From assembly GCA_016705335.1 (NCBI GenBank), contig JADIYN010000016.1, positions 53,239-117,238 on the forward strand: 64,000 bases of DNA, in the 5' to 3' direction. This document shows, one piece after another, positions 9,383-19,097 of the stretch. The position numbers and the translations under genes were made by a program. Each line of letters begins with the position of its first letter. The stretch's first letter is position 1. Source of the DNA: Draconibacterium sp. Lineage in GTDB: Bacteria; Bacteroidota; Bacteroidia; Bacteroidales; Prolixibacteraceae. Under the pieces are notes generated by a model. It was not told where the DNA came from. It ran no database searches and saw nothing but the letters and a program-made list of their open reading frames with translations.

Positions 9383-11436
9383 ATGAAACGAGTGTTTGAA
9401 GTAACAAATCCTGATTTTACAAAAAGCCCGCTGACGGGAATGACAAAGCAGCATTACATTGAGTTGGCAAAGTACTTATTGGAAAGGGCATTTACGCATG
9501 TTAAATCCATCGGTGATCCTATTTCATTTCCGATTGTACCGGGAAAAACATATCCGCAGCCAAATTCACCCGACTGGCGTTATCGATCAGCAGAATTTGA
9601 AGCGCTGGAAAGAACTTTCACATTGGCAGGTCCGCTGATTCATATCGACCCTGAGACTGAAATTAAAGGTATAAACCTGCGCGATTATTATAGTTTACAT
9701 ATTTACAATGCGCTAACTCCGGGTCATGCAAATTCATTGCCGATGCCCGAAGATTTACCCGATTCAACCTACCAGTACACCTGCGAATTCGGGGGTTTGT
9801 TCAAAACATTGCTGCTGATGCCCGAAACCATTTGGACCAGTTATTCAGAAGAGCAAAAAAATGAGATGGTTGTTACCATTTCAAAATGGGCGCATCACCG
9901 CACTACACAAAACAACTGGCGCATTTTCAACATTATCACACTTTCATTCCTTAAAAAATATGGGTATGAAATTGATGACGACCTGCTGAAAAACCATTTA
10001 TTGTGGGTGGCTTCCTATCATTCGGGAAATGGCTGGTATCTCGAACAAACCTACAACTACTACTCAATCAGCCTTTTTATAGTTTACACAACCATCTGGA
10101 ACCGCACTTTGGCGATGAATATTATCCTGAAATTGCTGCAATAATTGAAAAATCGGCCCAAAAATTAATGGAATCGCTTACCGGATTTTTTGGCCGCGAC
10201 GGATATATAAACATGTGGTCGCGCAGCATTTGCTACCGCACCTGGGTTTCGGGAGCGTTTCCTGTTGCTTTTATGTTGAAGGATAAAACTTTGCTTGATC
10301 CGGGTTTGGCTCGTAGGCTTTGTTCTGGTTCGTTGCTCCAGTTTGTTACCCGCGAAGAATTTTTTGATAACGAAATACCTAGTTTGGGATTTTACGGGCA
10401 GAAGGAATATATGGTTCAAAATTACAGTTGCTCCGGCAGCCCGTTTTTAATGTTCCTGCCGTTTATTTGTTTGGCTTTACCCGATGATTCGCCCTTTTGG
10501 ACAGCCACCGAAAACGAAGGTTTTTGGGAAGAACTGGGTTCAGAAACACGCGAAATTGTATTGGAAAATCCGGGTCTTGTTTTGGCCAATCACGGAAAAA
10601 CAGGGACATCTGAAATCATTCCCGGAAAAGTTTATTATGATGATCCCAACTATTCAAAACTAACATACAACACCCATTTCCCGTGGGAAGATCACAATCC
10701 GGCAGGCGGAACTTCGATGGAATACAGTTTCAGGAGCCTTGACCCACGCGACGTTCGGGGCGATGATGTAAATTTTTATCTTACAGGAATTGCAATTGGC
10801 AACAGTTCAGATAAAAACAGCGTTTACACCACTTCACAAAACATGAACTTTAACGGTGTTAAAAACGGCATAATTTACCGTCAGGCGATTATGCGAAAAC
10901 CGCCAAACAATGGGGTTGGATACATTATCGATTTGGCAGATATTATCATACCAGGTGGCGTAATTCGTGTTGACCGCTCGCGTTTGGCTTTTGAATATGA
11001 ACTGACTTTAGGGCATTTTGGCCTGCCACATATTAAAGGTGAAAAACCAGTTATCAATCAGTTTGAAGATGCTGAAAAGAAAATTATAACAGCCGCCATT
11101 CACGGACGGCAAGTTGCATTAATTACCTACCACGGCTGGGACGAACTGAATAGCATGACCCATACCAACCGAAATGCCGAAGCCGACGAAAGTACCGTAA
11201 TTTACGCCCATAAAAAACGCCTGGAAAAAAACCCGGCTATGGAATTGATGATTTCGGTAATGCTCCACAAAACCGATGATTCGGCATGGACAGAGGAAGA
11301 ATTATCGCCAGTAAAGCACATTGAAATATTGGATGTAACACCCGCTGCTTCAGCTTTGGGTGCAAAAATCACATTGGCAAACAATAAATTATACGAAGTT
11401 TATTTCGAGGAAATGGACGGAAACAGAAGGTGTTAA
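9383..11436 (+). CDS. DUF2264 domain protein, one frameshift
   Basis: Large protein of the DUF2264 family, common in polysaccharide loci of Bacteroidota and often presumed to act on uronic-acid glycans. The N-terminal half (from MKRVFEVTNPDFTKSPLTG) and the C-terminal half overlap in two frames and join at 10074-10078, where a run of five T should be six; the corrected reading is YYSISLFYSLHNHLEP. About 684 residues result. No signal peptide is visible, so it may be cytoplasmic. Aromatic and acidic residues suggest a sugar-binding (alpha/alpha) barrel, as in lyases and unsaturated glycosidases, but no activity can be assigned from sequence. It lies between the sulfatase and the GH127 gene. 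Confidence 0.85.
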
Positions 11437-11510
11437 ACTATCCTGCTTCTAATTGTGCTTTTTAAAGATGGAATCTTTTTATTTTAGCTGCTGTGTGGAA
11501 ATTTGGTTTG

Positions 11511-11645
11511 ACTAACCCTGGCATTTATGCCGGGGTTCTGATGTTAAATGAGGATTCGGGCTTTAGCCCTTAGTTTATGCAGGTTGGGCTAAAGCCCCAG
11601 TGCTTCTCAGTTATCTTTGTCCCCAGCATAAATGCAGGGGTTAGT
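11511..11645. repeat. REPIN-like nested palindrome cluster
   Basis: Outer inverted repeats at 11511-11535 and 11621-11645 are themselves near-palindromes (CCCTGGCATTTATGCCGGGG type). They enclose two inverted inner palindromes, GGGCTTTAGCCC at 11558-11569 and GGGCTAAAGCCC at 11586-11597. The cluster fills most of the gap before the GH127 gene. No transposase is adjacent. Confidence 0.75.
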
Positions 11646-11838
11646 AATTTCACATAACCTGTTTTGATTGTTATTAAATTATTTTGACAGAATTTTATCT
11701 TTAGCATTTAATAAATTTAATATTGATATTTTCCCCCAAAAACTTCAATTCTGTAAAAGATTACTTCAGAAAAACAGGGGAATTTTAAACCCAAAGAATT
11801 TCGTTATTTTAGGGTTCTCAAAATCTAAACAAAATACG

Positions 11839-14244
11839 ATGGGTAAAATCTTTCTACTTCCGGCAATCTTTGTCTTTCTATTTTCCTGTACCGAAAATAA
11901 ACAAGCAAAAAACGAATATCCAATTACACCCGTTCCATTTACCAAAGTACAGGTGAATGATAATTTCTGGTCGAAACGGATAAAAACCAACCACGATGTC
12001 ACCATTCCGATTGCTATTCAAAAAAGCGAGGAAACGGGGAGTATTGATAATTTTGCAATTGCCGGAGGTTTAAAAGAAGGGGTTTTCTGTTCGCCATACC
12101 CATTTGATGATTCGGATATTTACAAAATAATTGAGGGCGCTGCCTACTCGTTGCAAATGTTTCCCGACGAGAAAATGGAACATGTAATTGACTCGCTGAT
12201 CGACCTGATTGAATTGGCACAGGAAGATGACGGTTACTTATATACAAACCGCACGATTATGGGCGAAAACGGACATGAATGGGCAGGCAAAAAACGTTGG
12301 GAAAAAGTGGATGATTTGAGCCACGAACTGTATAATTTAGGACATTTTTACGAAGCTGCAACAGCCTACTACCAGGCAACAGGCAAACGAAAGATCCTTG
12401 ATGTTGCTATAAAAAGTGCCGATTTAATTGATTCGGTTTTTGGTTATGGTAAAATTGAAGACTGGCCCGGTCACCAGGAAGTTGAAATTGGGCTGGCAAA
12501 ACTTTACCGCACAACGGGAGAAAAACGATACCTCGATTTGGCGAAGTTTTTTCTTGATGTGCGTGGAACCGGAAATGTTCATGAACACAAAACTTATAAT
12601 CAATCACACATTCCTGTCGTCGATCAAACCGAGGCAGTGGGCCACTCGGTTCGCGCGGCATACATGTGGTCGGGAATGGCGGATGTTGCAGCATTAACAG
12701 GCGATAAAGCATACGTGAATGCAATAACAAAAATTTGGGAAGATGTTGTTTACAAAAAATTATACATTACAGGTGGAATTGGTGCCGAAGGCGGACACGA
12801 AGGATTTGGAGGCCCCTACGAATTGCCAAATATGCGTGCTTATTGCGAAACCTGCGCTGCCATTGCCAATGTTTTCTGGAATCACCGCATGTTTTTAATG
12901 ACCGGCGAAGCAAAATATATCGATGTACTGGAACGCTCACTTTACAACAATGTACTTTCAGGGGTTTCAATCAGCGGCGATCATTTTTTCTATCCAAACC
13001 CGCTTGAATCAATTGGCCAGCACCAACGCAGCGAATGGTTTGGCTGTGCCTGCTGCCCTTCAAATATTTCGAGGTTTATTCCATCGATGCCCAACTATAT
13101 TTATGCCCAAAAAGATGACCAGATTTATATCAACCTTTTTGTTCCCAGTTCTACAACTTTCGAAATTGAAAACAAAAAAATTGAAATCACCCAAACCAGT
13201 GATATGCCCTGGAACGGTAATATTTCGCTTACCATTCAACCTGAAAATCCGGTAAGATCAAAACTTTTTATCCGCATTCCGGGCTGGGCTTCTGAGAACC
13301 CGCTGCCGGGCGATTTGTATTCATTTCTTGAAAAACCATCTTCAAAACCTGTTTTTAAAGTGAATGGTGAAGAAGTAAATCCAAAGTTTGAAAACGGATA
13401 TGCAGTAATTTCAAGAACCTGGCAGCCCGGCGATTTAATGGAAATCGGATTTCCTTACGAAATCAGAAAGATTAAAGCAAACAAAAATATTGAAGACGAC
13501 CACGGAAAAATGGCTTTGCAACTGGGACCATTGGTTTATTGTGCGGAATGGACTGATTATGAAGATCATGATATTTTGAGTTTGGTTTTACCAGAAAACA
13601 CTAATCTTTCGTCAGAATTTCAACCTGCTTTGCTTGGCGGTGTGAATGTAATTTCAGGAAATGCCGAAGGAGCGGAAAAAGTGGAAGGTTCAGCAGAAAT
13701 TAAAACAACACCCCGGAAATTTACGGCAATTCCTTATTATGCATGGGCACATCGTGGTCAGGGACAAATGGCGGTTTGGATTCCAACAACAAAAGAATCA
13801 ACACGTCCAAAACCGTCTCCGACAATTGCATCAAAAAGCACCGTGGAAGCATCTTTGGAAACAAATTTAATATCCGGAATAAACGATCAATTGCTACCTA
13901 AAAACTCTGCTGACAAATCAAATACACTTTATCATTGGTGGCCGCGCAAAAACGAAACCCACTGGATAGTTTACAATTTCGAAAAACCAACCCGTGTTTC
14001 TGAAACCGAAGTTTACTGGTTAAAAGATATTCCTGATGGAGGATGCGATTTGCCTGAAAACTGGAAATTGTATTACAAATCGGGTGAAAAATGGGTTGAA
14101 GTAAATGCCGAAACGCCATATCCGATTATTGAAGATCAAATGAATAAACTTGTTTTTGAACCTGTTACAACAGCAGCTTTGAAGCTGGAAATTCAGCTTC
14201 AAAAAGAATATTCGGCAGGTTTGCACGAGTGGATTGTAAATTGA
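11839..14244 (+). CDS. GH127/DUF1680 family lipoprotein, beta-L-arabinofuranosidase-like
   Basis: Predicted extracytoplasmic glycosidase removing beta-L-arabinofuranose or related sugars. I start at 11839, not 11668, because the protein then begins MGKIFLLPAIFVFLFSC, a clean lipoprotein signal; 801 residues result. The (alpha/alpha)6 barrel contains CETCAAIANVFWNHRM and WFGCACCPSNISRF. The paired cysteines of CCPSN, with an upstream Glu/Cys, match the zinc-bound cysteine nucleophile site known for GH127. A C-terminal beta domain ends with a discoidin-like stretch (WIVYNFEKPTRVSETEVYW). It is the last gene of the sulfatase-DUF2264-GH127 group. The exact substrate is unknown; GH146 is a possible alternative. 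Confidence 0.88.
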   Translation: MGKIFLLPAIFVFLFSCTENKQAKNEYPITPVPFTKVQVNDNFWSKRIKTNHDVTIPIAIQKSEETGSIDNFAIAGGLKEGVFCSPYPFDDSDIYKIIEGAAYSLQMFPDEKMEHVIDSLIDLIELAQEDDGYLYTNRTIMGENGHEWAGKKRWEKVDDLSHELYNLGHFYEAATAYYQATGKRKILDVAIKSADLIDSVFGYGKIEDWPGHQEVEIGLAKLYRTTGEKRYLDLAKFFLDVRGTGNVHEHKTYNQSHIPVVDQTEAVGHSVRAAYMWSGMADVAALTGDKAYVNAITKIWEDVVYKKLYITGGIGAEGGHEGFGGPYELPNMRAYCETCAAIANVFWNHRMFLMTGEAKYIDVLERSLYNNVLSGVSISGDHFFYPNPLESIGQHQRSEWFGCACCPSNISRFIPSMPNYIYAQKDDQIYINLFVPSSTTFEIENKKIEITQTSDMPWNGNISLTIQPENPVRSKLFIRIPGWASENPLPGDLYSFLEKPSSKPVFKVNGEEVNPKFENGYAVISRTWQPGDLMEIGFPYEIRKIKANKNIEDDHGKMALQLGPLVYCAEWTDYEDHDILSLVLPENTNLSSEFQPALLGGVNVISGNAEGAEKVEGSAEIKTTPRKFTAIPYYAWAHRGQGQMAVWIPTTKESTRPKPSPTIASKSTVEASLETNLISGINDQLLPKNSADKSNTLYHWWPRKNETHWIVYNFEKPTRVSETEVYWLKDIPDGGCDLPENWKLYYKSGEKWVEVNAETPYPIIEDQMNKLVFEPVTTAALKLEIQLQKEYSAGLHEWIVN

Positions 14245-14545
14245 GGGTTACCTTTTGTCAGAAGTTAAAAAGAATGGGTTTTTCTCTTTTGGATGCTTGT
14301 GTAATTAGGGTTTCTTGAAACACAAATGCCTTTTTATTCTGCCTCCGGTTAAAGTAATCTCCTTGTTGGTTGACCTTGCCGCGGAAGAAGTCCTGTTGAC
14401 AAGGCAATCTCCAAAGTTATAAGGGCGGCCGAATTAAACAAGGAAAGGATTCTTAATCCGAATTTTCGCAAGTTGCACCAGTAACAGAATGGTTAATATC
14501 AGCAAAGTTTATACCCCTTCTCACAAGATGATCTGGATTTGATTC
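14245..14545. other. intergenic region, nothing recognised
   Basis: About 300 bp between the convergent GH127 gene and the Type ISP remnant. It contains scrambled CCTTGTTGG/CCTTGCC/GACAAGGC motifs but no open frame and no convincing terminator. Confidence 0.5.
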
Positions 14546-15325
14546 TCAGGTTCTAACTTTCGATAAAATGGAATTTTTCTTGAATAAAACTATCTCAACT
14601 CCAATTTTATCCACTTCCTGCATCAGGCGATGGGTTTCAGTGAGGGCTGCAATTATTTTCCGGTAATGCAGAATATCTTTGAAATTCAGAGTGCAGCCAT
14701 TTCTATCTTTCAGCCACTTTTGTGCAGGTTGGTAACTGCCGATATAAAAATTCCATGCAATTTCAGGGACGTTGTCGAAATATTGAAGCCCCTCCAACCT
14801 CCCCGAAGGGGAGGCTTTTTGGTAATTTATATAAACCCTACCATCTTCAAAAAGCACTTTCCCAACGGTATTATCACCATCAACAGGGTAACTTGTAATA
14901 AACTGGTTAACCAACGGCGATTCAAGCAAATGAATTTGCCTGAGTTCACCTCCCAATTCAACCAGTTGCCAAAATGTTTCAGCATCTTTTGGATACGGCA
15001 CTCTCGGAAAATCGATTTTCAGGAACTCCTTGTATTTTTCGCGGTATGCCGGCGAATGTAAAACTGCATAGATGTAATCCAGAATATCAATTGGCGCAAA
15101 AGTTGTTCTGAAATCAGGCCGCATTTCAGGATTATTTAAAAAACAGACATTTCCTTCCGGTTCTTTTTCGGGGACAAAGGTTAAACTTAGTTTTTCAGCC
15201 AGTTGCTTAATAATTTCCGGGTTCAGGTTGGGTGTTTCGTATAAAATATTTCCAAATTCATTTAATTCCATGTTCATGTCAGTTATTTCGCCAAACCAAT
15301 TAATAGCAGATAGTAAGTTATACAC
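14546..15325 (-). pseudogene. orphan C-terminal specificity domain of a Type ISP restriction-modification enzyme
   Basis: Type ISP enzymes are single-chain nuclease-helicase-methyltransferase proteins; their last domain reads the DNA target. The 259 residues match that C-terminal domain: FAPIDILDYIYAVLHSPAYR near 76-95, KIDFPRVPYP, ELGGELRQIHLLESP, and WNFYIGSYQPAQKWLKDR. No helicase or methyltransferase domain lies upstream, so this is a remnant, or a stand-alone target-recognition domain. Between VYINYQK and QYFDNVPEIAWNF, where family members read straight through, about ten extra residues (ASPSGRLEGL) are encoded by a dispersed palindrome at 14786-14822. The first 20 or so residues may not be native. 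Confidence 0.65.
14786..14822. repeat. C/G-rich dispersed palindrome, copy inside a coding frame
   Basis: One of six copies of an element built from CCCCTCCAACCTCCCC and GGGGAGG arms. Here it lies in the Type ISP remnant and is translated in frame as SPSGRLEGL. Confidence 0.75.
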
Positions 15326-15730
15326 GATTTAAAACGCGTACTAAACTGGATTAGATAATGCTTGATATTCATATCAGTTGTTTGGTTTAATGAAGGGCAC
15401 AATTTAATAATTTATTTAATGCTGTTGAATTTAAACGAGAAAGGGCAGCTCAATAGCTACCCTTGAAACACCTTTTTTAAGTAAAAAAGCTGTTTGATTT
15501 TTGGACGGCTAAAATTAAACATAATTCTAAGAAAAAAGAATTTTATTCTTAGAAAATAAAATAAATAAATGATTAACTTCAGAAGATATGAAATGAAAGA
15601 TTGTCGCCAGACTGTCTAAAACATTAGCTATTTAGAATTTAACTCAGAAAAATTGGCCCGATATAAATAATAGATTATTCTAAAAGTTGAATTTGTATTT
15701 ACTGATTTAGTTTGATTCATTTTAATCAAC
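15326..15730. other. AT-rich intergenic region with small hairpins
   Basis: About 400 bp without coding signs. It holds an imperfect hairpin AAGGGCAGCT/AGCTACCCTT at 15441-15464 and a second inverted repeat, TTCTAAGAA/TTCTTAGAA, around 15523-15556. No promoter or gene was recognised. The missing 5' part of the Type ISP gene would have been expected here. Confidence 0.5.
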
Positions 15731-16465
15731 CTAAAACTTGAAAAAATTAAACCTGTTTTCCTGAATATTGAAAACCAGTAGTTTTCCGCTGAGAACTTCA
15801 CCGTAACCGGTTATGATTTTGATAATTTCATTCGCCTGCAGTGTTCCCGCAATTCCGGGTAAAACACCTATTAACCCAATATCATTTTCATTATAAACGC
15901 CATCTTTTGGAACTGTGGGGTATAAATCGTTAAAGGCCTGACCACCATTGTAGTTGAAAACACAAACCTGACCTTCGTAATTTAGCACCGAGGCAAAGGC
16001 AAGTGGCTTTTTTAATTTGGCTGAAACATGCCCGATTAAAGCCCTTGTTTTGTAGTTATCGGTACAGTCGGCAATAATATCGTAGTTGTGAAAAAGCTGT
16101 TCGGTGTTTTCTTCGTTTAGTCTCAGGTCAAATATCTGGATTTGGACATCAGGATACAGCGCTGAAAGTTTTTGTGTAGCCAGTTCCACCTTTTTGAGGC
16201 CCACTTCGGCAGTTGTATATAAAACCTGCCGTTGCAGGTTGGAGATGCTCACAATGTCATCGTCAACAATACTAATATTTCCGACTCCGGCGGCTGCCAG
16301 GTAAATCAGAAGCGGGCTGCCCAAACCACCGGCACCGATAACAAGTACGCGGGCATTTTTTAGTTTTTCCTGGCCTTCACGGCCAATTTCAGGCAGCGAT
16401 AAATGGCGGGTAAACCGGGTTAAATCTTCTTTACTCAGCTTTTTCCTGATGGTGGCTGTGTTCAT
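15731..16465 (-). CDS. moeB: MoeB/ThiF/HesA-family adenylyltransferase
   Basis: Activates the C-terminal Gly-Gly of MoaD as an acyl-adenylate, so that sulfur can be loaded for molybdopterin synthesis. The 244 residues show the E1 start (RFTRHLSLPEIGREGQEKL), the Rossmann loop VIGAGGLGSP near 42-51, and the DCTDNYKTR motif. The zinc-binding CxxC pairs usual in MoeB are absent: where CxxC is expected the protein reads LYPTVPKDGVYNENDIG. It overlaps moaE by 35 bp and ends a moaA-moaD-moaE-moeB row. A ThiF or HesA role is possible on sequence alone; the context decides for MoeB. Confidence 0.85.
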   Translation of the reverse strand: MNTATIRKKLSKEDLTRFTRHLSLPEIGREGQEKLKNARVLVIGAGGLGSPLLIYLAAAGVGNISIVDDDIVSISNLQRQVLYTTAEVGLKKVELATQKLSALYPDVQIQIFDLRLNEENTEQLFHNYDIIADCTDNYKTRALIGHVSAKLKKPLAFASVLNYEGQVCVFNYNGGQAFNDLYPTVPKDGVYNENDIGLIGVLPGIAGTLQANEIIKIITGYGEVLSGKLLVFNIQENRFNFFKF

Positions 16466-16892
16466 GTTCGTCTGTCACACAATCGCAGTTTTGACCCCAC
16501 TCACTGGTTCCGTCGGCAAAAAATTCGTGTTTCCAGATCGGTACTTCATTTTTTACTTTATCAATTATGTAGCGATTTGCATCGTAAGCTTCTTTCCGGT
16601 GACCGGCTCCGGTTACAACCACAACAGCACATCCGCTGATTTCAACTTTTCCCAAACGGTGAACACATTCTGCCTGGTTCAATTTAAACCTTGATTTTGC
16701 TTCCACCAGAATTTCCTCAATCATTTTATTTGCCATGGGTTCATAGGCTTCGTATTCGAGGTGAGTAACTTCCCGGCCTTTATTATTGTTGCGAACCTCA
16801 CCACTAAAAAGCACAACTGCTCCACTGCTTGGGTGACGAAATTCATCAAAAATTTCGCTGTAACTGATATTAGCATTTTGCAAATGTTTCAT
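16431..16892 (-). CDS. moaE: molybdopterin synthase catalytic (large) subunit
   Basis: With MoaD it adds two sulfurs to precursor Z (cPMP) to make molybdopterin in the cytoplasm. The 153 residues include GAVVLFSGEVRNNNKGREV near 24-42, VEISGCAVVVVTGAGHRKEAY and the active-site lysine region DKVKNEVPIWKHE. After the normal end (ADGTSEW) there is an extra tail of about 20 residues with two cysteines and three histidines (CDC, HEHSHH), which could bind metal; this is only a suggestion. It lies 13 bp after moaD and overlaps moeB. Confidence 0.93.
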   Translation of the reverse strand: MKHLQNANISYSEIFDEFRHPSSGAVVLFSGEVRNNNKGREVTHLEYEAYEPMANKMIEEILVEAKSRFKLNQAECVHRLGKVEISGCAVVVVTGAGHRKEAYDANRYIIDKVKNEVPIWKHEFFADGTSEWGQNCDCVTDEHEHSHHQEKAE

Positions 16893-16905
16893 ATGATTTT
16901 AATTT

Positions 16906-17157
16906 TTATCCCCCACTCGAGGGCGGAATCAGGAACAAAATGTCTTCCTGTTTTATTGTTTCACTGAGCTGGACAAAATCTTCATTCACGGCAATCCTGC
17001 AACTCGATAAAATTTCGGTTACTTCAGGATTGAGTAACTGAAGCGCTTCAATCACTTTTGCGTAATTTGAGTCCTGTTCAACAAGTACTGTGGTTTCGCT
17101 TCCGAAAAATTTCCGAAGCCCCGCAAAACATTTTATTTTAATCAACCTCTTTTCCAT
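16906..17157 (-). CDS. moaD: molybdopterin synthase sulfur carrier (small) subunit
   Basis: Ubiquitin-like protein of 83 residues that carries a C-terminal thiocarboxylate. It starts KRLIKIKCFAGLRKFFG and ends LIPPSSGG, with the Gly-Gly that MoeB adenylates. It starts one base after the moaA stop, so the genes are probably cotranscribed and coupled. Confidence 0.93.
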   Translation of the reverse strand: MEKRLIKIKCFAGLRKFFGSETTVLVEQDSNYAKVIEALQLLNPEVTEILSSCRIAVNEDFVQLSETIKQEDILFLIPPSSGG

Positions 17158-17158
17158 T

Positions 17159-18133
17159 TTAACCTCCTATATTTCTCATTGATAATTCACTTCCATGAAA
17201 CTTAACAGGTTGTTTCAGCAGCAGCAATTCTTTTAATTTTTCTGCCAGAAGAAAATCGTTGTGCAAATAAGGCGAAAGTTTTTCGCCGTGCGAGTTACTC
17301 AGACAACCGTAAAAATATCCGTTACTATCCATTCGCAAACGGTTACAATCGTGACAAAACGGTGTCGATTCATTGGCAATAATTCCAAAAGTTCCTCCAC
17401 CTGAAGTTCGCCAGTAGTTGGCCGTTGAAGCAAATTCCCGTTGAATTCTTTCAATACCATATTTTTTCTGAATGATGCTAAGTATTTCTTTTTCTGAAAA
17501 AAACAGCCCGTTTTCAGCATGGTATAAATGCCCCATTTTCATCAATTCAAGAAATCGGATTTTAACTCCCTTTACAGTAGCATAATCAAGTAACGGAATA
17601 ATTTGGGAATCGTTTTTACCCCGCATTATTACGGCATTCAGCTTAACATTTAATCCCGCATTAATTGCAGCTTCAATTCCCTGAAAAACCCTCGAAGTAT
17701 TTGGATGGCGCGAAATTTTATTAAAAACATACAGGTCAATTGCATCAACCGAAATGTTTACGGATGTGAGCCCTGCCTCAAAAAGCCGTTTTGCACTTTC
17801 CTTGAGATAATAAGCATTTGTGGTAAGCCTTATATCGGGAATTCCAATCTTTTGAATTTGTTGGATCAAAGGAATCAGGTTTCTAAACAAAAGTGGTTCT
17901 CCGCCCGTCAGCCGGATGCTTTTCAATCCGGATAAACGATGAACACCATTAATCAACCTTGTAAAATCTTCAATACTAAGTTGTTCTTCAGCTATCGGTT
18001 TAAAAGTTGTTTCCGGCTGAATATTTCCAAAGTCTTCGCTTACACAATATACACACGAGAAGTTGCAACTGTTTAACAAACTTATTCTTAGTTTCTCAAA
18101 TCGTCTCCCCAGCTTGTCTTCAATCCTAATCAT
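17159..18133 (-). CDS. moaA: GTP 3',8-cyclase (radical SAM)
   Basis: First step of molybdenum cofactor synthesis: converts GTP to 3',8-cyclo-GTP, in the cytoplasm. The 324 residues have the radical SAM cluster site CNFSCVYC (Cys23, 27, 30), the GGEPLL motif and the second cluster site CHDCNRLRM with a later YGCL cysteine. The chain ends in NIGG, matching the essential Gly-Gly tail of MoaA. MoaC, MoeA and MogA, needed for the complete pathway, are not in the window. It is transcribed away from the molybdenum hydroxylase genes. Confidence 0.95.
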   Translation of the reverse strand: MIRIEDKLGRRFEKLRISLLNSCNFSCVYCVSEDFGNIQPETTFKPIAEEQLSIEDFTRLINGVHRLSGLKSIRLTGGEPLLFRNLIPLIQQIQKIGIPDIRLTTNAYYLKESAKRLFEAGLTSVNISVDAIDLYVFNKISRHPNTSRVFQGIEAAINAGLNVKLNAVIMRGKNDSQIIPLLDYATVKGVKIRFLELMKMGHLYHAENGLFFSEKEILSIIQKKYGIERIQREFASTANYWRTSGGGTFGIIANESTPFCHDCNRLRMDSNGYFYGCLSNSHGEKLSPYLHNDFLLAEKLKELLLLKQPVKFHGSELSMRNIGG

Positions 18134-18569
18134 GTTTCTTTAACCACTGATCCAATTCATTTGTTCAGTAATTATGCTTCATTATCATTTGTCGCTCTAA
18201 GACGTTGACAGGTTAAATGCTTAGACTTGAACCCCCACCATAATACCAAGACAATGAATTACTTTTCAAACAAATTAGTTTCTAACAATGTTTAGGTTTT
18301 AAACAAACGGCTATTTATTATTCAAAAGCTTGATTTACAAATTTGTTTGATGTATTCATTGCACAAAGCAACGATCATTCATTAGCGAGTTTCTCAAAAG
18401 TTACTTATGAACTTTTAGGAAATGTTTTCTGTTATGTTTCTAATTGAGACGGTTTTGTCTTTTATTAATTTGAAATCATTGTATTTGATTTCATTATTTT
18501 ATAAAGTTTATACTGTTTTCAATCCAATCCGTCATGCGTTAAACCAATTGATAAAAACAATTAAATATT
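18134..18569. other. divergent promoter region between moaA and the Mo-hydroxylase genes
   Basis: About 436 bp of AT-rich DNA between opposite start codons. It must hold promoters for both units. No conserved molybdenum-cofactor riboswitch shape or clear TAnnTTTG element could be made out by eye. Confidence 0.5.
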
Positions 18570-19025
18570 ATGGCAGTTTTTAATTTAAAAGTCAACAAAA
18601 AAAATGTTCAGGTTGATGTTGATCCATCCACACCCATGCTTTGGGTTTTGAGGGATCATCTTGATCTTGTTGGAACAAAATATGGATGCGGTATTGCTCA
18701 GTGCGGTGCCTGTACGATTCACCTTGATGGTTTTGCGGTGCGGTCATGCATCACATTTGTCGATTCGGTTGGCGACAAGGAAATAACAACCATTGAGGGG
18801 CTTTCAGAAAACGGGGACCACCCGGTTCAGGAGGCATGGATGGAACATGATGTTCCGCAGTGCGGGTATTGTCAGGCGGGACAAATTATGAATGCTGCGG
18901 CATTTTTAAAATCAAACCCACATCCCGGCGACGAAGAAATTGAAACTGCAATGAATGGCAATATTTGTCGTTGCGGAACTTATACACGAATTAAAGCGGC
19001 AATAAAAACTGCGGCGAATTCGTAA
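18570..19025 (+). CDS. molybdenum hydroxylase small subunit, two [2Fe-2S] clusters
   Basis: Electron-transfer subunit of an aldehyde or isoquinoline-type oxidoreductase of the xanthine oxidase family. The 151 residues carry a plant-type cluster (Cys40, 45, 48, 60; GCGIAQCGACTIH) and the second cluster domain (CGYCQAG and NICRCGTY, Cys98, 101, 133, 135). It is followed after 72 bp by the large subunit. There is no FAD subunit, which fits the two-subunit IorAB type. Substrate unknown. Confidence 0.93.
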   Translation: MAVFNLKVNKKNVQVDVDPSTPMLWVLRDHLDLVGTKYGCGIAQCGACTIHLDGFAVRSCITFVDSVGDKEITTIEGLSENGDHPVQEAWMEHDVPQCGYCQAGQIMNAAAFLKSNPHPGDEEIETAMNGNICRCGTYTRIKAAIKTAANS

Positions 19026-19097
19026 CAAAACGATGATTTCGGAAACAATTTAAGATTTCCGGTTGACAGAAGAAGGATTAAACTAAAATCGTGTAAA

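Noticed and set aside
11668..11838. N-terminal extension of the GH127 protein
   Set aside because: The extension has no family match and would hide the lipoprotein signal beginning at 11839.
7696..14244. Complete polysaccharide utilisation locus
   Set aside because: No SusC or SusD gene and no hybrid two-component or anti-sigma regulator lies in or next to the group.
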